From positions 1 through 64,000 of the forward strand of contig CAXMMT010000007.1 of assembly GCA_964194555.1 (NCBI GenBank): 64,000 bases of DNA, given 5' to 3'. This document shows positions 25,675 through 34,138 of this stretch, one piece after another. The translations under genes were made by a program, and so were the position numbers. The notes under the pieces are model-generated. The model searched no databases. It worked only from the letters and a program-made list of their open reading frames with translations, and was not told the DNA's origin. Within the stretch, counting starts at the first letter, position 1, and each line of letters begins with the position of its first letter. Origin of the DNA: SZUA-217 sp964194555. GTDB lineage: Bacteria > Actinomycetota > Acidimicrobiia > Spongiisociales > ZC4RG35.

Positions 25675-26112
25675 CTAGCCTGCGAGCAAGCTCATTACAG
25701 CCCACAATCCGAGGGATGCAGTGACACCGGCCAGAGCGTAAAAGGCGACACGGGTCGCCGGCTTCGGCGGCGGCGCTTCGTCAGGATTCTCCTGTGGAGC
25801 AGACTCCTCCACCTTTTCGGGCCCGACGTTTTCTGTCTCATGTTGCTCGGTCACACGCTCCGGGATTGGAGTCACCTCTCCGTTCAGCCTCGCCGCAAAG
25901 AGACCCGGGTTGTTGGGGATGAACTCGAGGGCCTCGCCCTCCGCCGTGATCGTGTAGACGCCTTCGCCGTCATGGTCGAGCGAGTACTCGCCCTCGGCCC
26001 ATTTGCCGATCTCTGCCCCACCAGAAGACATTCGGAGTGCGGCATCCTCGAATGAAATGATGACCGAAATCCGGTTGTTGTCGAGGTTGATCACACCTTC
26101 ATAGATCGTCAT
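25675..26112 (-). CDS. hypothetical protein with C-terminal membrane anchor
   Basis: A 145-residue protein from the ATG at 26110-26112 (MTIYEGVINLDN). Residues 1-85 are predicted soluble with beta-strand character (RISVIISFEDAALRMSSGG, YTITAEGEALEF). A Pro/Glu-rich linker follows (about 90-120), and one hydrophobic helix closes the protein (VAFYALAGVTASLGLWAVMSLLAG). This is a tail-anchored layout: a small globular domain facing the cytoplasm. No family was recognised. Confidence 0.65.
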   Translation of the reverse strand: MTIYEGVINLDNNRISVIISFEDAALRMSSGGAEIGKWAEGEYSLDHDGEGVYTITAEGEALEFIPNNPGLFAARLNGEVTPIPERVTEQHETENVGPEKVEESAPQENPDEAPPPKPATRVAFYALAGVTASLGLWAVMSLLAG

Positions 26113-26175
26113 CGGCCGTTCCCCGTGGCTGTTGCACGAGCACAAACTAGGCGATTGTGCATCCGGTTTGTTGGT

Positions 26176-26871
26176 CTAGAACGGGATCTCGACTGCGTCG
26201 CAGAGAAAGCGGGCGAATGCCGAGCCTTTGGTGTACATGGATGCGAGCTCGGCGTCGAACCCGGCGGAGGTCACCTGAGCCTGACTCAACCGTCCTCCGG
26301 CGATGAAGCTCCTCATCCGTAAGTCGTCGGGGTAGGGATGTCCATCGTCCAGTTCTTTGGGGACTCTCTTGAGCATGTCGTTCTCGTCGGGTGCAATCGA
26401 CCATGTGTTTGAGAAGGCCTTTCCCTTCGAGGCTTGGCTCCATCCGGTCGGGTCGTCGTGAATCGCCTGACGTATAGCTCGCGCCACCGGAGCTTCCGGC
26501 CGCCAGAGTCCGACGCCGGCGAAACACGCTCTCGGCTCTATGTGGAGGTAGAAGCCTGGTGCGTGGATGTCCTTGCCCTGTTCGTGTCGGAATTGAATGC
26601 CCACGTTGGTCTTGTATAGCGTTTTGTCTTTGGAGAAGCGGACGTCCCGATACGGTCTCATCAGGGATCCTCCGACGGTGCGTGAGTGTGCGACGAAGTG
26701 TGGTGAGATCTTCTTCAACCTGACCTCGAAGTCGTTGATGAACTCGAGAGCCGGCTCGCGGATCACATGGGTGTAGCGATCTTTGTTGTCCTCCCACCAG
26801 GCTTTCTCGTTGTTCGACTCCAACTCGTTGAGGAAGTCAAAAACACCCCTGGTGAAATATCTCTTGGCCAT
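26176..26871 (-). CDS. DUF2461 family protein
   Basis: A 231-residue protein matching DUF2461 (TIGR02453): N-terminus YFTRGVFDFLNELESNNEKAWWEDNKDRY, central RPYRDVRFSKDKTLYKTNVGIQFRH and FYLHIEPRACFAGVGLW. The family is common in bacteria and fungi; its function is unknown. It starts with ATG and stands alone on the minus strand. The 152 bases between it and the next gene show no clear feature. Confidence 0.88.
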   Translation of the reverse strand: MAKRYFTRGVFDFLNELESNNEKAWWEDNKDRYTHVIREPALEFINDFEVRLKKISPHFVAHSRTVGGSLMRPYRDVRFSKDKTLYKTNVGIQFRHEQGKDIHAPGFYLHIEPRACFAGVGLWRPEAPVARAIRQAIHDDPTGWSQASKGKAFSNTWSIAPDENDMLKRVPKELDDGHPYPDDLRMRSFIAGGRLSQAQVTSAGFDAELASMYTKGSAFARFLCDAVEIPF

Positions 26872-27023
26872 TGCTGTCCCTTTCGGTTTGCACTCACCAA
26901 CCTAAGCGAGGCAGGGGACAGTTTGGAAGAGGGTTGTGAGGGTACGCGGACGGTGCCCACCCATTTTAGCTGGAACGATGAGGTCTGAAGTCGTCGTTTG
27001 GGGGCCCGGCATAGGAGAGTTGA

Positions 27024-28208
27024 TCAGCCCAGGACCCGTCGGCAGCTCCACGCACGCCAGAAGTATTGGCCGAGTTCCTCGTATCGGTTGCCAAGCCAGG
27101 CGGCGGAGGCGACATTGGCCTCCGACTCGAACGCGCTGTGCCCGCCGTATCCGGCCTTGGGGGCCGTTGATGCCCATGTGCTCGGAATGAACTGGAACAG
27201 ACCCGAGGCACCGGAGTAGGGGTTGTAAGCGCCAGGGTCGCCGTTGCTCTCGCAGTCGATGATTCGGAGTGCTTCTTCTACCCGGTTCGATGGGAAGAAC
27301 TGCTGGACAAGGGGGCGCCATCGCTCAACCGCCGGGGGATGATTCCACGAGGCTCCACCATCACTGGTGGCGGTTGTGGTGTTGGAAAGTGTTGTGGTGG
27401 TCGACGAAGTGGACGGTGGTGATGCGGGTGGTGTGGTTTCCGGTGGGCTCGTTGTACTCGGTGAGGTCGTTGTCGTGGTCGTAGCCCTGTCCTCCTGTCG
27501 GCTGCGCTCCTCCTCCCGGGCGCGAGCGAGGTCGACTGCACTCAGGGCCTCTCGGTATTCGGCGTCAGCTCGCTGAGCTTCACGAACGGCGGAGGCAACA
27601 GCGCTGCCGGCCTTGTCGTAAAGCTCGGCGAGATGCTCAACTTCAGCGTCGACTTCCTCCTGGAGGACGCGGTATTCCTCCTGCTCTGCGAGGTATGTCA
27701 GTTGGAGTTGCTCGAGGCTCCGCCGCTTGATGACCAGCTCGTCGACGTTTGCTCGACCGCTGGCTACCACATCCTCGACGACCGATGATGCCACCAATGC
27801 CTTCTCGACAGATTCGGAGTTGACCAGCGAAACGGTTGGCGACGACAACACCGTCATGTACGCGTCGACGGCTTGAACCTCGATCTGAGCCCGGATTCCA
27901 GCAAGCTCCACATCTGCAAAGCCGAGCTGCTCCGCGGTTCGGTCCAGACCCGTTCCGACAATGGACAACTGGGCTGAAAGCTCGTTGACCCTGGCGATGG
28001 AGTCGGCTAGCTCATTCTCGATCTGCTCTCGTTCGGCGACTGCGCTGTCGACCAGACCGGTGGCGGCATCAGTTTTGTCCTTGGCGTCGTCGGCGTCCTC
28101 TTCGGCGTCATCGACACTTTGGGCGTAGGCGAGGGGTCCGTCTACCGAGGCGACAGACAGAAACAGCGAGAACGCGATGACAGCCGGGAGGAAGCGAAAG
28201 AGCCGCAT
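27024..28208 (-). CDS. secreted coiled-coil protein with C-terminal transglycosylase-like domain
   Basis: A 394-residue exported protein. Residues 1-29 are a signal peptide ending AYA. Residues 35-235 form a long coiled coil (Glu/Ala/Leu-rich, FtsX-partner or NlpC/P60-hydrolase style). Residues about 240-290 are a Thr/Ser/Pro linker. The last 76 residues resemble a lytic transglycosylase/Rpf fold with catalytic Glu320 in CESNGDP, then SGASGLFQFIPSTW. It probably cuts peptidoglycan outside the membrane. The coiled coil suggests activation by a divisome partner. The ATG at 28206-28208 is the correct start; longer frames cover the intergenic repeats. Confidence 0.85.
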   Translation of the reverse strand: MRLFRFLPAVIAFSLFLSVASVDGPLAYAQSVDDAEEDADDAKDKTDAATGLVDSAVAEREQIENELADSIARVNELSAQLSIVGTGLDRTAEQLGFADVELAGIRAQIEVQAVDAYMTVLSSPTVSLVNSESVEKALVASSVVEDVVASGRANVDELVIKRRSLEQLQLTYLAEQEEYRVLQEEVDAEVEHLAELYDKAGSAVASAVREAQRADAEYREALSAVDLARAREEERSRQEDRATTTTTTSPSTTSPPETTPPASPPSTSSTTTTLSNTTTATSDGGASWNHPPAVERWRPLVQQFFPSNRVEEALRIIDCESNGDPGAYNPYSGASGLFQFIPSTWASTAPKAGYGGHSAFESEANVASAAWLGNRYEELGQYFWRAWSCRRVLG

Positions 28209-28285
28209 GGGGATGGGAAAAGCGTAACCAACCGACGCCACTGCGAGAAGTGGAGACTCGCGATCAGTCTCCGACCAGGGACAAT

Positions 28286-28382
28286 GCGTGTGCTTGACAT
28301 CGGGCCCACGCCCCCAATCTGTGCACACGGATGACGGTTGCGTGTGCATGACGTCGGCCCCACGCTCCCAACCTGTGCACAC
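28286..28382. repeat. two 43-bp tandem copies in a divergent promoter region
   Basis: 28286-28328 and 28340-28382 are 43-base direct repeats with 5 differences, 54 bases apart start to start. Each begins GCGTGTGC and ends with the palindrome-containing TGTGCACAC. They lie between the divergent transglycosylase-like and RidA genes. Two well-spaced copies of a palindromic core look like paired regulator sites; a local duplication is the alternative. Confidence 0.7.
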
Positions 28383-28400
28383 CCTTCTACCCTTGTGGGG

Positions 28401-28784
28401 ATGACACGGCAGACCATCTCCTCTGGATCTCCTTTCGAGACCGAGTTCGGATTCAGCCGGGCGGTTCGTGTCGACGACCGGGTGGTGGTAGCGGGTACGG
28501 CTCCTATCTGGCCCGATGACTTCGTCGACCCCGATCCCAAGGTGCAGACAAAACGTTGTCTGGAGATCATGCTGGCCGCCCTCGCTGAAGCCGGCGGCTC
28601 TCCCCAGGATGTGGTCCGGACCCGGATGTTCATCACCGACGCTTCCCACGCCGGTGCGGTTGGAGAGGCCCATGGCGAGGTCTTCTTGGACATCCGACCG
28701 GCAGCCACAATGGTTGTCGTCGGCGGTCTGCTCGACGAGCGTTGGAAAGTCGAAATGGAACTTGAGGCTGTCTTAACCGGTTGA
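28401..28784 (+). CDS. RidA family protein
   Basis: A 127-residue member of the YjgF/YER057c/UK114 (RidA) family. RidA hydrolyses reactive enamine/imine intermediates released by PLP enzymes; some relatives differ. Visible marks are FSRAVRVDDRVVVAGTAP near the N-terminus, DVVRTRMFITD with the substrate-binding Arg, and a C-terminal KVEMELEAVL. The ATG at 28401 is preferred; a longer frame reaches into the repeats. It is followed by msrA after 29 bases. Confidence 0.88.
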   Translation: MTRQTISSGSPFETEFGFSRAVRVDDRVVVAGTAPIWPDDFVDPDPKVQTKRCLEIMLAALAEAGGSPQDVVRTRMFITDASHAGAVGEAHGEVFLDIRPAATMVVVGGLLDERWKVEMELEAVLTG

Positions 28785-28813
28785 CTGCTGTGATGGCGCC
28801 CAGGAGGTAACGA

Positions 28814-29464
28814 ATGTTTGGAAACAATAAGACAGAGATGGCCACTCCCGAAGATGCGCTGCCCGGTCGGAGCGAGGTCGTCACGGTGCCACCCGCGCAC
28901 TTCGTCAATGACAACCCCCTAACCGACCCCTTCCCCGAAGGAACCGAGACGATCGTGTTTGGGATGGGTTGCTTCTGGGGAGCGGAGCGACGTTTCTGGC
29001 AGATGCCCGGTGTGTTCACCACATCAGCCGGCTACGCCGGTGGCGTTACACCTAACCCTTCCTACGAGGAGGTTTGCAGTGGCCGCACCGGTCACACCGA
29101 AGTCGTGATGGTCGTCTACCGCCCTGACGAGGTCTCTTTCGACGATCTGCTCCGGGTGTTCTGGGAGACCCATGACCCCACCCAGGGTTACCGGCAAGGC
29201 AACGACGTGGGGACCCAATACCGGTCGGCGATCTACACCACGACGGATGGTCAACTCGACGAGGCGAAGCGATCCCAGGACACCTATCAGGCGGAACTTA
29301 CCCCGCTGGGGTTTGGTGAGATCACCACCGAGATCGGGGAGCTCGCCGAGTACTACTACGCCGAGGACTATCACCAGCAGTACCTGGCAAAGAACCCACA
29401 CGGCTACGACTGTCATGCCAACACGGGAATCGCATATCCCGGGCTGGACTCGGTAGCGCGCTAG
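28814..29464 (+). CDS. msrA: peptide-methionine (S)-S-oxide reductase
   Basis: A 216-residue MsrA, which repairs the S form of methionine sulfoxide in proteins. The catalytic cysteine is Cys53 in GMGCFWGAER. Further blocks are TSAGYAGG, GHTEVVMVVY, THDPTQGYRQGNDVGTQYRSAI and a C-terminal Cys in GYDCH that can resolve the disulfide. The start is supported by a good AGGAGGT ribosome site 6 bases upstream. It lies downstream of ridA on the same strand. Confidence 0.97.
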   Translation: MFGNNKTEMATPEDALPGRSEVVTVPPAHFVNDNPLTDPFPEGTETIVFGMGCFWGAERRFWQMPGVFTTSAGYAGGVTPNPSYEEVCSGRTGHTEVVMVVYRPDEVSFDDLLRVFWETHDPTQGYRQGNDVGTQYRSAIYTTTDGQLDEAKRSQDTYQAELTPLGFGEITTEIGELAEYYYAEDYHQQYLAKNPHGYDCHANTGIAYPGLDSVAR

Positions 29465-29473
29465 CCGCGGTCC

Positions 29474-31126
29474 TCAGCCGCGGAGGTCTCTCGTCTGGAA
29501 CAGCGGGATGGACAGCGCTACCAGAGCGATGAAGATCCCGGCGAGTACGGCAGCGTCTCCCCATGCCATTCCGTTCACCAAGGGGTTGGAGGTCTGGTAG
29601 TAGTAGAAGGGCGAGAGCTTGGCCCAGCCAGCGTAATTCTCGCTGAGTGGCATGAACGAGTTGAGGAAGTAGGCGAAGAGGGTCACGCCGGCGGCGGCGT
29701 AGGCGGACAACCGCACTCGCCCGGTGGCCGAACCGACCAGAAGGGCGACTCCTCCAATCACAAGCCCAAGCAACGTCAGCAGCAGCGACGTGGCTGCGAT
29801 GTTCCCCACCGGGATGTCGAGCCCGCCGAGCAGCACCGATCCCCATGTTCCGAGGAATGTGACGACTCCGAGTACAAAGGAGTATCCGACCATCGCCAGA
29901 GTCTTCTCGGAGACGATTCTCGAGCGGGTCACCGGGCTCGCCAGAAGCAAGCCCATCGTCTTTTTCTGCTCCTCGCCGGCAATCGCCCGCGAGCCGATCA
30001 GGACGGTGAGAACTGCAAACGTTGCCGGAGCGGTTATCGCGAAGATCTCCGCCGTCAGGTATCCCTCAGGCGTGGACATGTCGACGCCCCCGATCATGGC
30101 CAGCAAAGCATCGGGTAACTGTGTGGCCAGGCTGAGGATCGCTTCATCCATGACGCTGTAGATGGGACCCATCATCAGCGCCAAGAGGAAGATGGTGATC
30201 GAGCAGATCACCAGCACGCCCTGATGCTCCGAGACGGTGTTTGTGGCGATGCGCGACACACGCGCCGAACCTGCAATCCGCTCGGCGAACCTCTTGGTCA
30301 GCGGCTGCTCACGCATCCGGTCAAAAAGCGTTCTGCTGGTGGCGCGGTTCCTGAGATCACGGCGGTTGACTCCAACCACGGCCGCGACGAGGAGGAAAGC
30401 CGAGAGGCCACCGAGGACGGCCATATCCCCCCAGTCGATCCCGTTTGCTATCGGGCTGCTGCTGCTGAAGTAGTTCCAGGGGGAGAGCTTGGCGAGATTG
30501 TCGGCTCCCTCGATCAGCGGCAGTATGCCCGTGGCCAGATACGAGATGATCATCACCCCTATCGCTGTGCCCGATGCGGCCTTGGTGGCGCCGGTCCATG
30601 CGCCGACTGCCATGGCGAGCAGGCCGTAGAAAACGGCGTTCACCGAAATGTGGAAGACCAGGGCACCGACGTGGAAACCGGTCATGTCCACACCAAGCAG
30701 GTCCGGAATGACATATCCCGCACCCCACAGAATCAGGCCACCGACGACGACCACGACGAGCATCGACAGAGTCTTTGAGAGGAGAACCAAGGTTCGGCTC
30801 TTGGGGTTGCCCAGCAGCAGACCCATCGTGCCGTTCAATTCCTCTCCGGCAATGGAGGCTGTTCCCATGGAGATGGCGAGCCCGGCGATAGTCAAGGCTC
30901 CCATGAAGCTGTACATGGCTCCGAAAGCAAGTCCGGCCGCGTCACCTGCTTCCGGGATGCCCATCAGCTCGAGAAATCCCGGCGGCATCGACTCGAAGTA
31001 GAGGGTGAGGTCGACGTCTTTGTACACCGCCATTCCCATCCAGAGCATCAGTGCAATCGCGGCGGCGCCGATGACCATGCCCATGAGGCGGTCGCGTGAG
31101 GTCTTGGTGAAGACGTTGGCGAGCAT
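29474..31126 (-). CDS. ABC-2 type permease, two-domain
   Basis: A 550-residue membrane protein made of two similar halves of about 270 residues, each with about six helices. Each half has a soluble loop with a G-E-E/Q motif and a LLLGNPKSRT or LLLASPVTRS segment, and each ends with a duplicated LSPFYYYQ/LSPWNYFSSS element followed by NGxxWGD. The internal repeat means one chain may form the whole exporter channel. It is encoded directly after its ATPase (stop and start share a base) and belongs to the TetR-controlled set. Confidence 0.88.
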   Translation of the reverse strand: MLANVFTKTSRDRLMGMVIGAAAIALMLWMGMAVYKDVDLTLYFESMPPGFLELMGIPEAGDAAGLAFGAMYSFMGALTIAGLAISMGTASIAGEELNGTMGLLLGNPKSRTLVLLSKTLSMLVVVVVGGLILWGAGYVIPDLLGVDMTGFHVGALVFHISVNAVFYGLLAMAVGAWTGATKAASGTAIGVMIISYLATGILPLIEGADNLAKLSPWNYFSSSSPIANGIDWGDMAVLGGLSAFLLVAAVVGVNRRDLRNRATSRTLFDRMREQPLTKRFAERIAGSARVSRIATNTVSEHQGVLVICSITIFLLALMMGPIYSVMDEAILSLATQLPDALLAMIGGVDMSTPEGYLTAEIFAITAPATFAVLTVLIGSRAIAGEEQKKTMGLLLASPVTRSRIVSEKTLAMVGYSFVLGVVTFLGTWGSVLLGGLDIPVGNIAATSLLLTLLGLVIGGVALLVGSATGRVRLSAYAAAGVTLFAYFLNSFMPLSENYAGWAKLSPFYYYQTSNPLVNGMAWGDAAVLAGIFIALVALSIPLFQTRDLRG

Positions 31127-32028
31127 CAGGTGGGCGGTTCCTCGTCTTCGTAATATGTGAGGAAGATCTCTTCGAGATCGGCCTCCTGGCTATTGATGTC
31201 GACGAGGTGGTAGCGGCTGGTTGCGACCTTCAGGAGTTGGTCCATGTGCCCGTCGAATGACAGCACGATGCTTTGCTGGTTCTGTCTCGCCTCCCGAACC
31301 CCCGGGACCGCCTCGAAGATCGAGCCGTCAATATCCGAGTCGAAGAACAGCTCCACGCGGCGGATCGCCTTGGAGCGCAACCCGTCGACCGACTCGACGG
31401 CCACCAGCCTTCCGTGACGGATGATCCCGACGCGATCCGCTACACGCTGGACCTCGGAGAGCGTGTGACTGGACAGGAAGACGCAATGTCCTTCAGAGGC
31501 CACCTCCCTCACCAGCTTCTGGAACTCACGCTGGACCAGAGGATCGAGGCCCGTGCTCGGTTCGTCCATGATCAGAACCTCCGGGCGGTTCATGAAAGCC
31601 TGGATGACCCCGACCTTTTGGCGGTTGCCGGAGCTGTAGTCCGAGACTTTGACCCCCAGGTCGCTGTTGAACCGCTCGGCAAGTTCGTCCACGTAGGACC
31701 AGTCCACGCCACCCCTCAGATTGGCAAAGTAGGTGAGGGTGTCTCGCCCTGTCAGATTTGGGTACATTGCGAGGTCACCGGGGACGTATCCGACGTGATT
31801 GCGGAGCTCCACTGATTTCTTGTGGGTGTCCATCCCCATTATCTCGGCACGACCTGTCGTTGGTCGGATCAGATCGAGGATGGTGCGGATCATGGTCGTT
31901 TTTCCAGATCCGTTTGGTCCGAGAAAGCCGAAGACCTCTCCCATTCTGACTTCCATATCCAGGTCGATCAGTGCCTTCACCTGTCCGTAGTGCTTTGTCA
32001 GGCCCTCGGTTCGGATTGCCGGTGTCAT
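31126..32028 (-). CDS. ABC transporter ATPase
   Basis: A 300-residue ABC ATPase of the DrrA/CcmA type. Walker A is GPNGSGKTT, signature YSSGNRQKVG, Walker B VLIMDEPSTGLDP and H-loop FLSSHT. The C-terminal part holds the family's small extra domain. It powers the two-domain permease encoded next. The ATG overlaps the TetR stop by 4 bases, so regulator, ATPase and permease form one transcript. Confidence 0.92.
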   Translation of the reverse strand: MTPAIRTEGLTKHYGQVKALIDLDMEVRMGEVFGFLGPNGSGKTTMIRTILDLIRPTTGRAEIMGMDTHKKSVELRNHVGYVPGDLAMYPNLTGRDTLTYFANLRGGVDWSYVDELAERFNSDLGVKVSDYSSGNRQKVGVIQAFMNRPEVLIMDEPSTGLDPLVQREFQKLVREVASEGHCVFLSSHTLSEVQRVADRVGIIRHGRLVAVESVDGLRSKAIRRVELFFDSDIDGSIFEAVPGVREARQNQQSIVLSFDGHMDQLLKVATSRYHLVDINSQEADLEEIFLTYYEDEEPPT

Positions 32029-32690
32029 TTTGTTGCTCTCTGTTTGGCGTCAGGAGCCGGTTGTAGCTGTTCGATCGTCTGCTTCGTTTGTGCCATGACT
32101 TCTCTGTTGAAAAGCTCTCCGGAGAAGATCTGGAGCGTATACGGCGCCGAAGCCATCAATCCCTCCGCGGTAAGCATGTCCACCCCCAGAGCCCGGGTGA
32201 GTTGGTCGTGGAGCATCAGGCCACCGAGTTGCATTGCAACCAATACCGCCGCCTGCTTTTGCGGGTCGCCGTGATACTCATTGATCAGGCCCTGCTCCTT
32301 GCCTTGGACAAGCTGAACTGTCACTTCGCCAACGAATTCAGCGAAGATCCTGGCGGCGGTTTCGCTCCCGGTTCCTAGGGTCCAAGCCAGGTAGCGGAGG
32401 GTTGGTTCGGCGAGTTGGTACGTGGCTGCGATCGCGCCGGGCTCGCGATAGGCTCCAGTCTCGATCGCCTCCCGCTTCATCTCCATCGTCATGTGAACCA
32501 CGTACTCATCACAGGCGCGATGCAAGCCCTCCTTCGATCCGAAGTGGTGGAGAACCAGGGCCGGCGACACCCCGGCGTTCTTGGCGATGGCGCGGACTGT
32601 GGTCCCGGCGAAACCGTCCTTGGGGAACCGCTCTATCGCCACATCGCGGATGCGGGCCCGGGTGGTCAGGTCCTCAACAACTGAACGCAT
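32025..32690 (-). CDS. TetR family transcriptional regulator
   Basis: A 221-residue repressor from the ATG at 32688-32690. The N-terminal helix-turn-helix is clear: DVAIERFPKDGFAGTTVRAIAKNAGVSPALVLHHFGSKEGL (residues about 15-55). The C-terminal ligand domain is unique. It heads the operon with the ABC ATPase and permease. Two palindromes at and just upstream of its start (32681-32716) are the probable operators, so it should repress its own exporter until a ligand binds. Confidence 0.93.
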   Translation of the reverse strand: MRSVVEDLTTRARIRDVAIERFPKDGFAGTTVRAIAKNAGVSPALVLHHFGSKEGLHRACDEYVVHMTMEMKREAIETGAYREPGAIAATYQLAEPTLRYLAWTLGTGSETAARIFAEFVGEVTVQLVQGKEQGLINEYHGDPQKQAAVLVAMQLGGLMLHDQLTRALGVDMLTAEGLMASAPYTLQIFSGELFNREVMAQTKQTIEQLQPAPDAKQRATK

Positions 32691-32716
32691 GTTCAGAATA
32701 CTAAACAAACGTTCAG
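32681..32716. promoter_or_regulatory. two TetR-type operator palindromes
   Basis: CTGAACgcatGTTCAG at 32681-32696 is a perfect 6-bp inverted repeat with a 4-base spacer. CTAAACaaacGTTCAG at 32701-32716 is the same site with one mismatch. Centres are 20 bases apart, about two helical turns. The first covers the ATG of the TetR gene. Confidence 0.85.
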
Positions 32717-32746
32717 TTGGTTGGCAAACCTATGGCCGTCGTCGTG

Positions 32747-34138
32747 TCAGCTTGCAGCCACGACGGTCTCGACCAGGGCTCGCGCCTCGATCGACGGATC
32801 GAACATGATCTCGATATCGGGGGTGACGCCGACGCCACCGAAATCATGACCGCCAGGTGTGAGCCATCTGGCGATAGTCAGCTTCAGGGCTCCTCCATTG
32901 GAAAGGTTGAACCGTTGCTGAACGGTGTTCTTCCCGAACGTGTTCTCACCCACCACAGTGGCCAGGCCACGCTCCTGGAGCACAGCCGACACCACTTCCG
33001 ACGCGGAGGCACTGCCTTTGTTGACCACGAAGGTGACCTTCATGCCCGCCGGCACTATCGCCGCCCCGGTGACGGCATACGGTCTTGACTCGTCCGGGCC
33101 CTGAGTCACCACAACGTCGCCGTCCGGAAGGAAGATCGAGGTGATTTCGATGGCGGTGTCGAGGAGACCCCCAGGGTTGTTTCTGAGATCGACGACCAGC
33201 TCGTCGATGCCTTCGGCCAGGAGGTCGATCACCGCTTGTTCGAACTGCTCATCGGCGTTGGCGGAGAAGATCCGGAGTTGGATGTAACCGATGCTGCCAA
33301 AGCTCTCCGAGTTGATCACGGGGATGATCACCGCAGCGCGTGTAATCGCAATCTCGAATGTCTCACCATCCCGATCGATGGTCAGCACTACGTCGGTGCC
33401 GGCGGGGCCCCGTACCTGTGAGGTGACCTCGTCGATGGTCCAGCCCTCTACCGAAGTGCCGTCGACACCGATGATGGCGTCGTCGCGCTGAAGCCCGGCC
33501 GCCTCGGCCGGTGCGCCCTCGATGGTTGACACGATCAGTATGCGACAGGTCTCCGAAACTATCGAGCACTGTTTGTTGTCGCCTTCGATGGTCTGGTCCT
33601 CGGGGGAGACCAGGGCCCCGATTCCCTCGATTTGGCCTTCCTGCTCCTCTTCGAGTAGTTCCAGGGCCTCCTGGTCGAAGTAGGTGGAGTTGGGGTCGAG
33701 GGCATGGGTTGCCAGGCCGATGACGATGGCTTCGGCAGCCTGCTCGCTATCGTCGGCTGTTGACGATGCCACCTCACAGGATGCCTTGAACTCGTCGGCA
33801 GGAAGCGCGCAGGTGAGCACGTCAGAGGACGATGTTCCGTCCAACGCCTCCAACCCCTGGACGGCGGCGGAAGCCAGGGTGGCGTCGTCGACACTGTCGA
33901 CATAGTGAATTTGGATTAGCTCATACGCCTCACAGACGATGACGACCTGCTCCGGCGCCGAGTCACAGTCCACCTCCTCGATCTGTCGGGAACTGGTGGT
34001 CGTGTTGGTTGTCCCGGTGGAGGATGGCGAGGTGACCGCTTGGCTGGTCGGTGTCGTGGCGTCAAACCCACCCGACGAACAGGCGGTCGCGATGCCTGCG
34101 AGGGTGACGATGAGAAGGGTGAGACGGTTCTTGATCAT
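32747..34138 (-). CDS. S41 (CtpA-like) peptidase lipoprotein
   Basis: A 463-residue lipoprotein: signal peptide with lipobox IATAC, a Thr/Ser-rich linker (about 25-50), an unusual Cys-containing region, a PDZ domain (about 200-275; GLQRDDAIIGVDG) and an S41 tail-specific protease domain. The catalytic Ser lies in NKGSASASE and the Lys in TFGKNTVQ. It should cleave proteins at C-termini outside the membrane. Its ATG overlaps the end of the paralogue upstream by 4 bases (ATGA). Confidence 0.9.
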   Translation of the reverse strand: MIKNRLTLLIVTLAGIATACSSGGFDATTPTSQAVTSPSSTGTTNTTTSSRQIEEVDCDSAPEQVVIVCEAYELIQIHYVDSVDDATLASAAVQGLEALDGTSSSDVLTCALPADEFKASCEVASSTADDSEQAAEAIVIGLATHALDPNSTYFDQEALELLEEEQEGQIEGIGALVSPEDQTIEGDNKQCSIVSETCRILIVSTIEGAPAEAAGLQRDDAIIGVDGTSVEGWTIDEVTSQVRGPAGTDVVLTIDRDGETFEIAITRAAVIIPVINSESFGSIGYIQLRIFSANADEQFEQAVIDLLAEGIDELVVDLRNNPGGLLDTAIEITSIFLPDGDVVVTQGPDESRPYAVTGAAIVPAGMKVTFVVNKGSASASEVVSAVLQERGLATVVGENTFGKNTVQQRFNLSNGGALKLTIARWLTPGGHDFGGVGVTPDIEIMFDPSIEARALVETVVAAS

